Assembly (NCBI RefSeq): GCF_024793945.1
Contig: NZ_JANUSD010000001.1
Location: forward strand, 377,653 to 441,652
DNA from: Emticicia fluvialis
Lineage (GTDB): Bacteria > Bacteroidota > Bacteroidia > Cytophagales > Spirosomataceae
Reading direction: 5' to 3'
DNA length: 64,000 bases
The first letter of the stretch is position 1. Each line of letters starts with the position of its first letter. The notes under the pieces were generated by a model. It had not been told where the DNA came from. It searched no databases and was given only the letters and a program-made list of their open reading frames with translations. The position numbers were made by a program, and so were the translations under genes. This document shows, piece after piece, positions 41,849-50,736 of the stretch.

Positions 41849-41931
41849 CACCCCCGTTTGGACGCCGGATTTCGATTTGGCTGAAGAAAAATCAAATTAG
41901 GTTATAATAGCAAAATAAAGCGTAAAATACC

Positions 41932-42552
41932 ATGTCTGGAATTATCGGAAAGAAAGTTGGCATGACCACTATCTTCAACGCAGATGGCCAAGCAGTACCT
42001 TGTACTTTGATTGAGGCAGGTCCTTGTGTTGTAACTCAGGTTCGTACCGAAGAAAAAGATGGCTACAAAGCTATCCAATTAGGTTACGGCGAAAAGAAAG
42101 AAAAAAACACAAGCCGTCCGTTGGTAGGTCATTTCAAAAAAGCAGGCACAACGCCTAAGCGTAAATTAGTTGAGTTTAAAGAGTTCGAAAAAGAATATAG
42201 CCTTGGCGACACTATTCGTATAGAAGATGTATTTGCAGAAGGCGATTTCTTAGATGCAACCGGTAACTCAAAAGGTCGTGGTTTCCAGGGTGTTGTAAAA
42301 CGTCACGGATTCGGCGGTGTGGGTGGTCAAACGCACGGTCAGCACAACCGTGGTCGTCACCCCGGTTCAATCGGAGCCTGCTCGTTCCCATCACGCGTTT
42401 TCAAAGGTCTTCGTATGGCCGGCCGTATGGGTAACACACGTACAACTGTACAAAACCTTAAAGTATTGAAAGTTTTATCAGACCAGAATCTGATCGTTAT
42501 CAGCGGTTCAATTCCGGGTGCTAAAAACGGTTTCATTACTTTGCACAAATAA
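41932..42552 (+). CDS. rplC: 50S ribosomal protein L3
   Basis: A 206-residue L3, which nucleates folding of the 3' domain of 23S rRNA. It begins MSGIIGKKVGMTTIFNADG and has the core loop HGFGGVGGQTHGQHNRGRHPGSIGACSFPSRVFKG near the peptidyl transferase centre. It is the first gene of the supercluster here; rpsJ, usually just upstream, is absent. A GC-rich palindrome follows before rplD. Confidence 0.97.
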   Translation: MSGIIGKKVGMTTIFNADGQAVPCTLIEAGPCVVTQVRTEEKDGYKAIQLGYGEKKEKNTSRPLVGHFKKAGTTPKRKLVEFKEFEKEYSLGDTIRIEDVFAEGDFLDATGNSKGRGFQGVVKRHGFGGVGGQTHGQHNRGRHPGSIGACSFPSRVFKGLRMAGRMGNTRTTVQNLKVLKVLSDQNLIVISGSIPGAKNGFITLHK

Positions 42553-42583
42553 AATAACCCCCAGCCCCTAAAGGGGAGTTATT
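42553..42583. repeat. Palindromic element between rplC and rplD
   Basis: AATAAC...GTTATT encloses CCCCT-AA-AGGGG. The nested stems, within 31 bases and followed by GGTTGATTTTTAATA, could act as a hairpin attenuator or an RNA processing site. Confidence 0.5.
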
Positions 42584-42668
42584 GGTTGATTTTTAATAAG
42601 CTGTCTTTAGGGCGGGCAGCAAATATTCAGGTCGACACCGAACGACATCGAAAAAAACGGTAGTAACA

Positions 42669-43295
42669 ATGGAATTATCAGTATTAAGCAAAGACGGAAA
42701 AGATTTGGGTCGTAAGGCAGTTTTGTCTGACGATGTTTTCGGAATCGAGCCAAATACACATGTGGTTTACCTGGATGTAAAACACTATTTGGCAAATCAA
42801 CGCCAAGGCACGCATAAAGCCAAGCAAAGAGCTGAGATAGCACGTTCAACCAAGAAAATTGTTCGTCAAAAAGGTTCTGGCGGTGCTCGTCATGGTTCTA
42901 CCAAAGCTCCAACCTTCGTAGGTGGTGGTCGTGTATTCGGACCTGTTCCTCGTGATTACGACTTCAAATTGAATAAGAAAGTAAAAGTTCTGGCTCGTAA
43001 ATCAGTTCTTTCAGCAAGAGCCAAAGAAAATAACATCTCGGTTATTGAAGATTTTACTTTTGAGTCTCCAAAAACAAAATCATACTTAGCATTTCTTAGT
43101 GCATTGTCATTGACAGGCAGCAAGACTCTTTTCATTTTGCCTGATTATGATAGCAATGTGTATTTATCAGCTCGTAACATTCCAAAAACAAGAGTTTTGA
43201 GTGCAGACGAAGTAAGTACTTATGACTTAATCAATGCTGATAAGTTAATCATTAGCGAAGGTGCTTTGTCGAAAATAGAATCAATATTGAACTAA
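42669..43295 (+). CDS. rplD: 50S ribosomal protein L4
   Basis: A 208-residue L4. The tunnel-lining loop is recognised by KIVRQKGSGGARHGSTKAPTFVGGGRVFGPVPRDY. In many bacteria L4 represses its own operon by binding the leader, so it is a candidate ligand of the structured RNA upstream. Normal length and no odd features. Confidence 0.97.
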   Translation: MELSVLSKDGKDLGRKAVLSDDVFGIEPNTHVVYLDVKHYLANQRQGTHKAKQRAEIARSTKKIVRQKGSGGARHGSTKAPTFVGGGRVFGPVPRDYDFKLNKKVKVLARKSVLSARAKENNISVIEDFTFESPKTKSYLAFLSALSLTGSKTLFILPDYDSNVYLSARNIPKTRVLSADEVSTYDLINADKLIISEGALSKIESILN

Positions 43296-43329
43296 AAGCT
43301 GCGAACAGCTTTGCTAATAAATTAAGAAC

Positions 43330-43617
43330 ATGAGTGTACTTAAAAGACCAATCATCACTGAAAAAACGCAAAAGAGCACTGCAAAAGGCAAGTTTGTGTT
43401 TGAAGTGGCTATGGATGCGAACAAAATACAAATCGCAAAAGCCGTAGAGAAGATGTATGGCGTTTCAGTTACTGACGTAAACACCATTCGTCAAATCGGT
43501 AAAAAGAAATCAAGAATGACTCGTAGCAGAGCATCTTCAGGTGTTACATCAACTTTTAAAAAGGCGATTGTAACCTTGAAAGAAGGTGAAATGATTGATT
43601 TCTACGAAAATTTATAA
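43330..43617 (+). CDS. rplW: 50S ribosomal protein L23
   Basis: A 95-residue L23 at the tunnel exit, a docking site for trigger factor and SRP. It begins MSVLKRPIITEKTQKSTAKGKFVFEV and has VEKMYGVSVTDVNTIRQIGKKK. It lies 34 bases after rplD. Confidence 0.97.
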   Translation: MSVLKRPIITEKTQKSTAKGKFVFEVAMDANKIQIAKAVEKMYGVSVTDVNTIRQIGKKKSRMTRSRASSGVTSTFKKAIVTLKEGEMIDFYENL

Positions 43618-43699
43618 GAAAGGTTAAGCGGCTATCCGCCAATCGTTCCATCATTAAATTTCAGGTATAGCCTTACAGGCTGCAAAAGATTAAGTAAAA

Positions 43700-44524
43700 A
43701 TGGGTATCAAGAAATTAAAACCAATCACCCCGGGGCAACGTCATCGTGTAGCGCCTGATTTCTCAGAGATTACCGCAAGCAAACCTGAGAAAAGCCTTAC
43801 AACCACGATTAAAAGAACCGGTGGTCGTAATAATGAAGGACACCGTACCGCACGTTACATCGGTGGTGGCCACAAACGTAAATATCGTATCATAGATTTC
43901 AAAAGAAGCAAAGTAGATGTTTCTGCTGAGGTAAAAACTATTGAGTACGATCCAAACCGTTCTGCACGTATTGCGCTTGTAGAATATACAGACGGTGAAA
44001 AGGCTTACATCATTGCCCCACAAGGCTTGAAAGTTGGCCAGGTAATTATTGCCGGCAAAACAGTTGCTCCTGAAATCGGTAATGCTCTTCCACTAGGAAG
44101 CATGCCGCTTGGTACAATTGTTCACAACATTGAGTTGCATCCTGGAAAAGGTGCCCAGATGGCACGTAGCGCAGGTACTTATGCACAGGTGTTGGCAAAA
44201 GACGGCAAATATGTAACATTAAAGATGCCTTCAGGTGAAATGAGAATGGTACTTGCTACTTGTATTGCTACGGTAGGTACAGTTTCGAATGCCGACCACA
44301 TGAACGTTACTTACGGTAAAGCCGGTCGTAAACGTTGGTTGGGTGTTCGTCCACGTGTAAGAGGTGTAGCTATGAACCCGGTTGATCACCCGATGGGTGG
44401 TGGTGAAGGCCGTGCGTCAGGAGGTCATCCTCGTTCGCGTAATGGCTTATTGGCTAAAGGTAAGAAGACTCGTGATAAAACTAAGCCTTCAAGTAAGCTA
44501 ATCATTTCAAGAAGAAGTAAATAA
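43700..44524 (+). CDS. rplB: 50S ribosomal protein L2
   Basis: A 274-residue L2, needed for subunit joining and peptidyl transfer. Diagnostic segments are GGRNNEGHRTARYIGGGHKRKYR, IVHNIELHPGKGAQMARSAGTYAQ and the catalytic-site loop GVAMNPVDHPMGGGEGRASGGH. Standard length. Confidence 0.98.
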   Translation: MGIKKLKPITPGQRHRVAPDFSEITASKPEKSLTTTIKRTGGRNNEGHRTARYIGGGHKRKYRIIDFKRSKVDVSAEVKTIEYDPNRSARIALVEYTDGEKAYIIAPQGLKVGQVIIAGKTVAPEIGNALPLGSMPLGTIVHNIELHPGKGAQMARSAGTYAQVLAKDGKYVTLKMPSGEMRMVLATCIATVGTVSNADHMNVTYGKAGRKRWLGVRPRVRGVAMNPVDHPMGGGEGRASGGHPRSRNGLLAKGKKTRDKTKPSSKLIISRRSK

Positions 44525-44552
44525 TCAAAATAAAGAATCTAGATAAGTATTT

Positions 44553-44831
44553 ATGGCACGCTCACTAAAAAAAGGACCATATATTGATTACCGCCTTGAG
44601 AAAAAAGTTGTTGATATGAACAACTCAGGTAAAAAGTCAGTCATCAAAACATGGTCGCGTCGCTCAATGATTTCTCCTGATTTCATTGGACATACTTTCG
44701 CAGTACATAACGGCAATAAATTTATTCCGGTATATGTAACTGATAACATGGTAGGGCACAAATTGGGAGAGTTCTCTCCAACGCGTAACTTCCGTGGTCA
44801 CATAGCAAAGAAAGATAAAGGAAAAAGATAA
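44553..44831 (+). CDS. rpsS: 30S ribosomal protein S19
   Basis: A 92-residue S19 of the 30S head. It begins MARSLKKGPYIDYRLEKKV and has the core TWSRRSMISPDFIGHTFAVHNG followed by VGHKLGEFSPTRNFRGH. It lies 28 bases after rplB. Confidence 0.97.
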   Translation: MARSLKKGPYIDYRLEKKVVDMNNSGKKSVIKTWSRRSMISPDFIGHTFAVHNGNKFIPVYVTDNMVGHKLGEFSPTRNFRGHIAKKDKGKR

Positions 44832-44851
44832 TAATTGTACATTTGTAAAAA

Positions 44852-45196
44852 ATGGAAGCAGTAGCAAAATTAAGTGATTATCCTACCTCGCCACGTAAGG
44901 CAAGACTGGTTGCAGACCTGATCAGAGGTAAAAAGGTGAGCCAAGCGCTGGGTATATTGAGCTTTCAGCCTCAACATGCCTCACCTGTTATCAAGAAGGT
45001 CTTGTTATCAGCGGTAGCTAACTGGCAACAAAAGAACGAAGACCAGAAAATTGAAGATGCAGAACTTGTTGTTAAGTCAATCTTCATTGATGGTGGACGT
45101 ATGATTAAACGTTTAAGACCGGCACCTCAAGGGCGTGCATACAGAGTTCGTAAACGTTCTCATCACCTTACTATTGTAGTTGATAGTGCAGTTTAA
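44852..45196 (+). CDS. rplV: 50S ribosomal protein L22
   Basis: A 114-residue L22. It begins MEAVAKLSDYPTSPRKARLVADLIRGKKV and ends with the tunnel hairpin region IDGGRMIKRLRPAPQGRAYRVRKRSHHLTIVV. The site is a known target of macrolide resistance changes; none is evident. Confidence 0.97.
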   Translation: MEAVAKLSDYPTSPRKARLVADLIRGKKVSQALGILSFQPQHASPVIKKVLLSAVANWQQKNEDQKIEDAELVVKSIFIDGGRMIKRLRPAPQGRAYRVRKRSHHLTIVVDSAV

Positions 45197-45277
45197 TTAT
45201 TAATAAGCGAACGATATACTACTCGTATCGCACCAAAATGAATATGGCTTAATGCCATAATAAGCAAATAATAACTA

Positions 45278-46144
45278 ATGGGACAAAAAGTTAATCCTGT
45301 CGGTCTAAGACTTGGCTACATCAGAGGTTGGGAATCTAACTGGTATGGTGGCAAAACATTCGCTGAGAAGCTTGTCGAAGACCAAGAAATCCGTAAATAC
45401 GTGGCAGCGCGTATTCCGAAAGGAGCGATCTCGAAAGTAGTTATCGAGCGTACCTTGAAACGTATCACTCTTACTATCCATACGGCCCGTCCGGGTGTTG
45501 TAATCGGAAAAGGTGGTAACGAAGTTGATAAGATTAAAGAAGAGTTGAAAAAACTGACCGGCAAAGACGTTCAGATCAACATTTACGAAATCAAACGCCC
45601 TGAGTTGGATGCCAAATTGATTGGCGAATCTATCGCTCAGCAATTAGAGGCTCGTATTTCTTACCGTCGTGCCATGAAACAAGCCATTCAGGCCGCTGTT
45701 CGTGTAGGTGCGCAAGGTATTAAAGTAAAATTAGGTGGTCGTTTGGCAGGTGCTGAAATGGCCCGTAATGAGATGTATAAAGAAGGACGTATCCCGCTTC
45801 ATACACTTCGTGCTGATATTGATTATGCAGTATCAGAAGCCCTTACGGTATATGGTAAAATCGGTATCAAAGTTTGGGTATTCAAAGGCGAAGTATTTGG
45901 TAAGCGTGATTTAACTCCGGCAGGAGGTGCAGCATCATCAGCTAACGAAAGAGGTGGCGAAGGTGCATCAGCCGGTGGACGTGGCGGACGCGACGACCGT
46001 AGAGGTGGCGGACGTGATGACAGAAGAGGTGGCGGACGTGACGATAACAGAGGAGGTGGAGACAGAGACCGCAACCGTAACAACAATCGTGGTGGCGGAA
46101 ACCGCAACAATAACAATAACAGAGGTAATAACAACAGAAGATAA
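45278..46144 (+). CDS. rpsC: 30S ribosomal protein S3 with long RGG-rich tail
   Basis: A 288-residue S3. The first 215 residues are ordinary: MGQKVNPVGLRLGYIRGWESNWYGG, the KH motif VVIGKGGNEVDKIKEEL and KVWVFKGEVFGKRDL. After that a tail of about 65 residues is built almost only of Gly, Arg, Asp and Asn (GGRDDRRGG repeated three times, then NNNRGGGNRNNNN). The repeats reflect tandem copies in the DNA around 45970-46060. S3 forms the mRNA entry channel with S4 and S5; the tail could contact RNA. Confidence 0.97.
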   Translation: MGQKVNPVGLRLGYIRGWESNWYGGKTFAEKLVEDQEIRKYVAARIPKGAISKVVIERTLKRITLTIHTARPGVVIGKGGNEVDKIKEELKKLTGKDVQINIYEIKRPELDAKLIGESIAQQLEARISYRRAMKQAIQAAVRVGAQGIKVKLGGRLAGAEMARNEMYKEGRIPLHTLRADIDYAVSEALTVYGKIGIKVWVFKGEVFGKRDLTPAGGAASSANERGGEGASAGGRGGRDDRRGGGRDDRRGGGRDDNRGGGDRDRNRNNNRGGGNRNNNNNRGNNNRR

Positions 46145-46253
46145 ATAGTTTTGAGTTTCAGGTTTTAGGTTTCTTTACTGAAATATGATTCTTGAAACTT
46201 AAAATATTTGAAACTTGAAACTAAGCACATAGTGCTGATAACATAATAGCGTC

Positions 46254-46682
46254 ATGTTACAACCAAGAAGAACCAAATTCCGTAAGCAGCAGAAAGGCAG
46301 AATCAAGGGTCTCGCAACACGCGGACACGAGATTGCATTCGGAACATTCGCTATCAAATCTCTAGAGCCGGGTCGAATCACCTCGCGTCAGATTGAGGCA
46401 GCTCGTATCGGGGTTACCCGTGCAATGAAACGTGAAGGTCAGGTATGGATTCGTATTTTCCCTGATAAACCTATCACCAAGAAACCTCTTGAGGTACGTA
46501 TGGGTAAAGGTAAGGGTGCTCCTGAGTATTGGGTAGCCAGTGTAAAACCAGGTACCATTCTTTTCGAAGCAACCGGTGTGCCTTTGGCAGTAGCCAATGA
46601 AGCTCTTCGTCTGGCAGCTCAGAAATTGCCTGTACAAACCAAGTTTGTAGTACGTAGAGATTATCAGGAAGATGCAGAATAA
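46254..46682 (+). CDS. rplP: 50S ribosomal protein L16
   Basis: A 142-residue L16, which contacts the A-site tRNA. It begins MLQPRRTKFRKQQKGRIKGLATRGHEIAFG and has ITSRQIEAARIGVTRAMKREGQVWIRIFPDKPITKKP. Separated from rpsC by 109 bases that contain no gene. Confidence 0.97.
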   Translation: MLQPRRTKFRKQQKGRIKGLATRGHEIAFGTFAIKSLEPGRITSRQIEAARIGVTRAMKREGQVWIRIFPDKPITKKPLEVRMGKGKGAPEYWVASVKPGTILFEATGVPLAVANEALRLAAQKLPVQTKFVVRRDYQEDAE

Positions 46683-46749
46683 TTCGCAGTGAGTTAATAC
46701 TGTGATGATAACCTGAATGAGACAACTCATTCATTCATTCAATAATCAA

Positions 46750-46932
46750 ATGAAAAAGTCAGAAATCCAAGCATTGTCAGTTGAGCAATTGCAGCAAAAC
46801 ATATCAGTTGAGAAAGACAGAATCAACAAATTGAAGTTTGCTCATGCTATCACGCCTATCGAAAATCCGATGCGTATTCGTCAATCTCGCAGATTGATTG
46901 CTCAAATGTTGACAGAATTGAATGCCCGTTAA
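46750..46932 (+). CDS. rpmC: 50S ribosomal protein L29
   Basis: A 60-residue L29 near the tunnel exit. I start at ATG 46750 because MKKSEIQALSVEQLQQNI is the normal family opening; an in-frame Met at 46717 would add eleven unrelated residues. The conserved MRIRQSRRLIAQMLTELN helix ends it. Confidence 0.93.
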   Translation: MKKSEIQALSVEQLQQNISVEKDRINKLKFAHAITPIENPMRIRQSRRLIAQMLTELNAR

Positions 46933-46973
46933 TAATCAAATACCCTGTATTGCAGGAATTAAGTATAAGAACA

Positions 46974-47228
46974 ATGGAAAGAAATCTTAGAAAAGAGCGT
47001 ATCGGAACGGTAGTTAGCAACAAGATGGATAAATCTGGCGTTGTAGCTGTAGTTCGTAAATTGAAACATCCGAAATACGGAAAGTTCATGCTCAAAACCA
47101 AGAAGTTCATGTTCCATGACGAGAAAAATGAAGCTGGTATCGGTGATACCGTGAAGATTCAGGAGACTCGCCCATTGAGCAAGAACAAGAATTGGAGATT
47201 AGTAGAAATCGTAGAAAAAGCGAAGTAA
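46974..47228 (+). CDS. rpsQ: 30S ribosomal protein S17
   Basis: An 84-residue S17. The start is ATG 46974 (MERNLRKERIGTVVSNKMDK); a Met at 46950 is eight residues too early. KHPKYGKFMLKTKKFMFHDEKNEAGIGDTVKI and RPLSKNKNWRLVEI are typical of the OB-fold protein that binds 16S rRNA early in assembly. Confidence 0.95.
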   Translation: MERNLRKERIGTVVSNKMDKSGVVAVVRKLKHPKYGKFMLKTKKFMFHDEKNEAGIGDTVKIQETRPLSKNKNWRLVEIVEKAK

Positions 47229-47279
47229 TTTAAAGCTAATAGCTATTGGCTTATACGCCTGTAGCCAAAAATTAAGACA

Positions 47280-47648
47280 ATGTTACAGCAAGAATCAAGA
47301 GCAGGTGTTGCCGATAATAGTGGAGCAAAAGAAGTGCTTGTGATCCGTGTATTGGGCGGAACAGGTAAGCGTTATGCTTCAATTGGTGACAAAGTTGTCG
47401 TGTCCGTAAAATCGGCCTTATCTTCTTCAAGCATGAAGAAAGGAACAGTATCAAAAGCTGTCGTAGTTAGAACCACCAAAGAGGTTCGTCGCAAAGATGG
47501 TTCGTACATACGTTTTGAAGACAACGCAGTAGTATTATTAAACAACCAAGACGAGCCACGCGGTACTCGTATTTTCGGACCTGTTGCACGTGAATTACGT
47601 GAGAAACAATTCATGAAAATCGTTTCTTTGGCTCCTGAAGTTCTTTAA
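47280..47648 (+). CDS. rplN: 50S ribosomal protein L14
   Basis: A 122-residue L14 at the subunit interface. The family opening MLQQESRAGVADNSGAKEV, the RVLGGTGKRYASIGDKVV core, and NQDEPRGTRIFGPVARELREK near the end identify it. Normal length. Confidence 0.97.
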   Translation: MLQQESRAGVADNSGAKEVLVIRVLGGTGKRYASIGDKVVVSVKSALSSSSMKKGTVSKAVVVRTTKEVRRKDGSYIRFEDNAVVLLNNQDEPRGTRIFGPVARELREKQFMKIVSLAPEVL

Positions 47649-47751
47649 TTTGAAAGCGGTTTACTAAGCTGAAACTTAGCCCGCCATTGAGACAGAGAGC
47701 CACAGTTCTTTGGCCAATGCTTAACTATTCAAATTTTCAAATTTAAAAGTA

Positions 47752-48090
47752 ATGGAAAGAAAATTCAATAAGCAACAGAAACTTCATGTACGCTCTGGCG
47801 ACACAGTTGAGGTGATTGCAGGTAATTCGAAAGGAAAACGTGGTAAAATTACTGACATCAACACCGAGAAACAACGTGTGGTTGTAGAAGGTGTAAACAT
47901 TCAGAAAAGACACGTGAAACCTTCGGCACAAAATCCTCAGGGTGAAATCCGTGAGTTTGCAGGTTCTATTCATATCAGCAATGTAGCAGTGGTTGACCCT
48001 GCAACAGGCGAAACTACCCGCATAGGTCGTAAAGAGAATGAGAATGGCAAACTTCAACGCTTCTCTAAAAAGACCGGTAAGTTTATTTAA
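47752..48090 (+). CDS. rplX: 50S ribosomal protein L24
   Basis: A 112-residue L24, an assembly initiator. The KOW motif is HVRSGDTVEVIAGNSKGKRGKI, followed by VEGVNIQKRHVKPS and SIHISNVAVVDPATGE. It lies 103 bases after rplN. Confidence 0.96.
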   Translation: MERKFNKQQKLHVRSGDTVEVIAGNSKGKRGKITDINTEKQRVVVEGVNIQKRHVKPSAQNPQGEIREFAGSIHISNVAVVDPATGETTRIGRKENENGKLQRFSKKTGKFI

Positions 48091-48162
48091 TAACTCAGAG
48101 TCGGCTGTTAAGCCGGCGCTAATGAAGAGGGTCGGAAATCCTCCCAAAAGCAAATCACAAAA

Positions 48163-48711
48163 ATGGCACGCTTAAGAGAAAAATATTCAAAAGAAGTAGT
48201 ACCAGCTTTGAAAACAAAGTTTGGTTACAAATCTATCATGCAGGTTCCAACCTTGCAGAAAATCGTTATTAACCGTGGTGTGGGTGCTGCAACCGGCGAC
48301 AAGAAATTGATCGACAGCAGCTTGGAAGAGATATCAAACATCACAGGTCAGAAAGCCGTAGCAACTTTATCTAAGAAAGCGGTTTCGAACTTCAAACTTC
48401 GTGAAAACATGCCGATTGGTGTGAAAGTAACACTTCGCGGAGAGAAAATGTACGAATTCCTTGACCGTCTTTGTGCTATTGCGCTTCCACGTGTGAGAGA
48501 CTTCAAAGGTATCAGTGATAAAGGTTTTGATGGTCGTGGAAATTATACCTTTGGTATTAAGGAGCAAATTATTTTCCCTGAGATATCGATTGATAAAATT
48601 TCGAAAATCCAGGGTATGGATATAACTTTCGTTACTTCGGCGCCAACCGATACTGAAGCTTACGAATTATTAAAAGAAATGGGTCTTCCATTTGCAAGCA
48701 GCAAAAAATAA
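48163..48711 (+). CDS. rplE: 50S ribosomal protein L5
   Basis: A 182-residue L5, which binds 5S rRNA. Diagnostic parts are MQVPTLQKIVINRGVG, LDRLCAIALPRVRDFKGI and GNYTFGIKEQIIFPEI, then GMDITFVTSAPTDTEAYELL. Standard length. Confidence 0.97.
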   Translation: MARLREKYSKEVVPALKTKFGYKSIMQVPTLQKIVINRGVGAATGDKKLIDSSLEEISNITGQKAVATLSKKAVSNFKLRENMPIGVKVTLRGEKMYEFLDRLCAIALPRVRDFKGISDKGFDGRGNYTFGIKEQIIFPEISIDKISKIQGMDITFVTSAPTDTEAYELLKEMGLPFASSKK

Positions 48712-48761
48712 TCTAAACAGAGATTTAAGTCTTTGAAATCAGCTTAATCAAAAGTCTTACA

Positions 48762-49031
48762 ATGGCAAAAGAATCAATTAAAGCAAGAGATAGAAAAAAA
48801 GAGGCTACAGTAGCAAGATATGCCGCCAAACGTGCCGCTTTAAAAGAAGCTAATGACTATGCCGCTTTGGACAAATTACCTCGTAATGCTTCACCGGTTA
48901 GATTACATAACCGTTGTAAGTTAACTGGGCGTCCAAGAGGTTATATGCGCAAATTCGGTATTAACCGTGTCACCTTCCGCGAGATGGCATCAAAAGGTTT
49001 AATTCCGGGTGTTACAAAAGCATCTTGGTAA
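48762..49031 (+). CDS. rpsN: 30S ribosomal protein S14
   Basis: An 89-residue S14 of the zinc-free type: only one Cys occurs, so no zinc-ribbon is possible. It begins MAKESIKARDRKKEATVARY and ends LTGRPRGYMRKFGINRVTFREMASKG. It lies 50 bases after rplE. Confidence 0.96.
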   Translation: MAKESIKARDRKKEATVARYAAKRAALKEANDYAALDKLPRNASPVRLHNRCKLTGRPRGYMRKFGINRVTFREMASKGLIPGVTKASW

Positions 49032-49142
49032 GAAATACAGTTGTTTGGTAGAATTTCCTGAATAAATACTAATTATTCAGGAATATTAATTTTGCCAGAT
49101 AATATTTTCTTGCATACATATTATTATATAAAAAATATTTTC

Positions 49143-49150
49143 TAATTTTG
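49143..49150 (+). promoter_or_regulatory. Internal promoter before rpsH
   Basis: TAATTTTG is a perfect -7 match in a 191-base AT-rich gap between rpsN and rpsH. A TTG at 49110-49112 is farther than usual (30 bases), so the -33 element is weak. Confidence 0.5.
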
Positions 49151-49222
49151 CAGCCCAATTGAAAAAGTCGCGCTCGCGATACTGCTCAATGTTGGCTTAG
49201 GTATCCAAAATTAAACAGCAAA

Positions 49223-49624
49223 ATGATTACAACGGATCCAATAGCAGACTTCCTTACCAGAATCAGAAATGCCATCAAGGCGCGTCATAGAGTGGTAGAA
49301 ATTCCTGCTTCGAACATCAAAAAAGCGATTACACAAGTACTGTACGATAAAGGTTTTATTCAAAGCTATAAATTTGAAGAAACAGGCCCGCAGGGTGTTA
49401 TCAAAATTGCGTTGAAGTATAACCCAGTAACGAAACAATCAGCAATTGTTGAGCTGAAACGTGTTTCTAAACCAGGTTTGCGTAAATACGCCGGTACAAC
49501 TGATATTCCACGCGTTCTTAACGGATTAGGCGTTGCTATCCTTTCAACTTCGAAAGGTGTAATGACCGACAAAGAAGCCCGTTCATTGAAAGTAGGTGGT
49601 GAAGTGTTGTGCTACGTATATTAA
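49223..49624 (+). CDS. rpsH: 30S ribosomal protein S8
   Basis: A 133-residue S8, which binds 16S rRNA helix 21. It begins MITTDPIADFLTRIRNAIKARHR and ends LGVAILSTSKGVMTDKEARSLKVGGEVLCYVY. In other bacteria S8 regulates the spc operon, and here it starts a possible sub-operon after the internal promoter. Confidence 0.97.
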   Translation: MITTDPIADFLTRIRNAIKARHRVVEIPASNIKKAITQVLYDKGFIQSYKFEETGPQGVIKIALKYNPVTKQSAIVELKRVSKPGLRKYAGTTDIPRVLNGLGVAILSTSKGVMTDKEARSLKVGGEVLCYVY

Positions 49625-49753
49625 TAAGTACCAGTACTTGTTATTGTACCCAATCTATTTGCAGTTTTCTGCAAGCTAATTAAATTAATTGTTGACCGCT
49701 CTTGATAACTCGCTTCTCAGCGAAAGTGTCATGAAGCCTTAAACTTAAAAAAA

Positions 49754-50314
49754 ATGTCAAGAATTGGTAAAAAGCCAGTTGCTATTCCAAGCGGTGTAAG
49801 CATCACGGTAGACGACTCTAACGTGGTAACAGTAAAAGGACCGAAAGGAACTCTCACTCAAAAAGTTGACCCCGATATTACAGTAGGGGTTGAAGACAAC
49901 GAACTGAAAGTTGAAAGACCAACCGAACAGAAACGTCATAAAGCCCTACATGGTTTGTATCGCTCATTGATTAACAACATGGTAATTGGTGTAAGCACAG
50001 GATACAAAACTTCAATGGAGATTGTCGGTGTAGGTTATAAGGCTGCTAACAACGGAAACGTACTAGACCTTAGCTTAGGATTCTCACACAATGTTTATTT
50101 TGTGGTTCCTGAAGAGTTGAAAGTAACAACCGCTATGGAGAAAGGTAAAAACCCGCTTGTTACACTGGAAGGTACTGACAAGCAGTTGATTGGTCTGGTT
50201 GCTTCAAAAATCAGATCTCTGCGTAAAGTTGAGCCTTACAAAGGAAAAGGTATACGTTTTGTTGGTGAAGTGGTTCGTCGCAAAGCTGGTAAAACCTCTG
50301 GTAAGAAGAAATAA
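49754..50314 (+). CDS. rplF: 50S ribosomal protein L6
   Basis: A 186-residue L6 near the factor-binding site. It begins MSRIGKKPVAIPSGVSITV; GTLTQKV, EIVGVGYKAA and the C-terminal repeat with VASKIRSLRKVEPYKGKGIRFVGEVVRRKAGK identify it. Normal length. Confidence 0.97.
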   Translation: MSRIGKKPVAIPSGVSITVDDSNVVTVKGPKGTLTQKVDPDITVGVEDNELKVERPTEQKRHKALHGLYRSLINNMVIGVSTGYKTSMEIVGVGYKAANNGNVLDLSLGFSHNVYFVVPEELKVTTAMEKGKNPLVTLEGTDKQLIGLVASKIRSLRKVEPYKGKGIRFVGEVVRRKAGKTSGKKK

Positions 50315-50370
50315 TCATTAGACATCTCAGACGGCGAAATGCGTTTCAAGGTCTCAAAATATTTATAACA

Positions 50371-50718
50371 ATGTCAAGTGTTAAAACTGATAGAAGACAA
50401 AAAATTAAGTGGAGCATCCGCAGTAAAGTTTCAGGTACACCTGAAAGACCGCGTTTGTCGGTGTTCCGCTCAAATACAGCCATATACGCTCAGTTGATTG
50501 ACGATACTAAAGGTGTAACTTTAGCTTCTGCATCTACTTCGGGTTTAGGATTGAAGGGTGTGAAAGTTGATAACTCTAAAGAAGTAGGTAAAAAACTAGC
50601 TGAAATCGCTACTGAAAAAGGTATCGAAGCCTGTGTGTTTGACCGTAATGGTTATTTGTATCATGGTAACATTAAAGCCTTGGCAGAAGGTGCCAGAGAA
50701 GGCGGTTTGAAATTCTAA
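50371..50718 (+). CDS. rplR: 50S ribosomal protein L18
   Basis: A 115-residue L18 that binds 5S rRNA with L5. Recognised by the SGTPERPRLSVFRSNTAIYAQLIDD core and the ending VFDRNGYLYHGNIKALAEGAREGGLKF. Confidence 0.97.
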   Translation: MSSVKTDRRQKIKWSIRSKVSGTPERPRLSVFRSNTAIYAQLIDDTKGVTLASASTSGLGLKGVKVDNSKEVGKKLAEIATEKGIEACVFDRNGYLYHGNIKALAEGAREGGLKF

Positions 50719-50736
50719 TCTTGCAATTCTGAATCA

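Noticed and set aside
45823..46134. Leu/Pro/Arg-rich minus-strand frame opposite the S3 tail
   Set aside because: It is a by-product of the repetitive RGG-coding DNA on the other strand.
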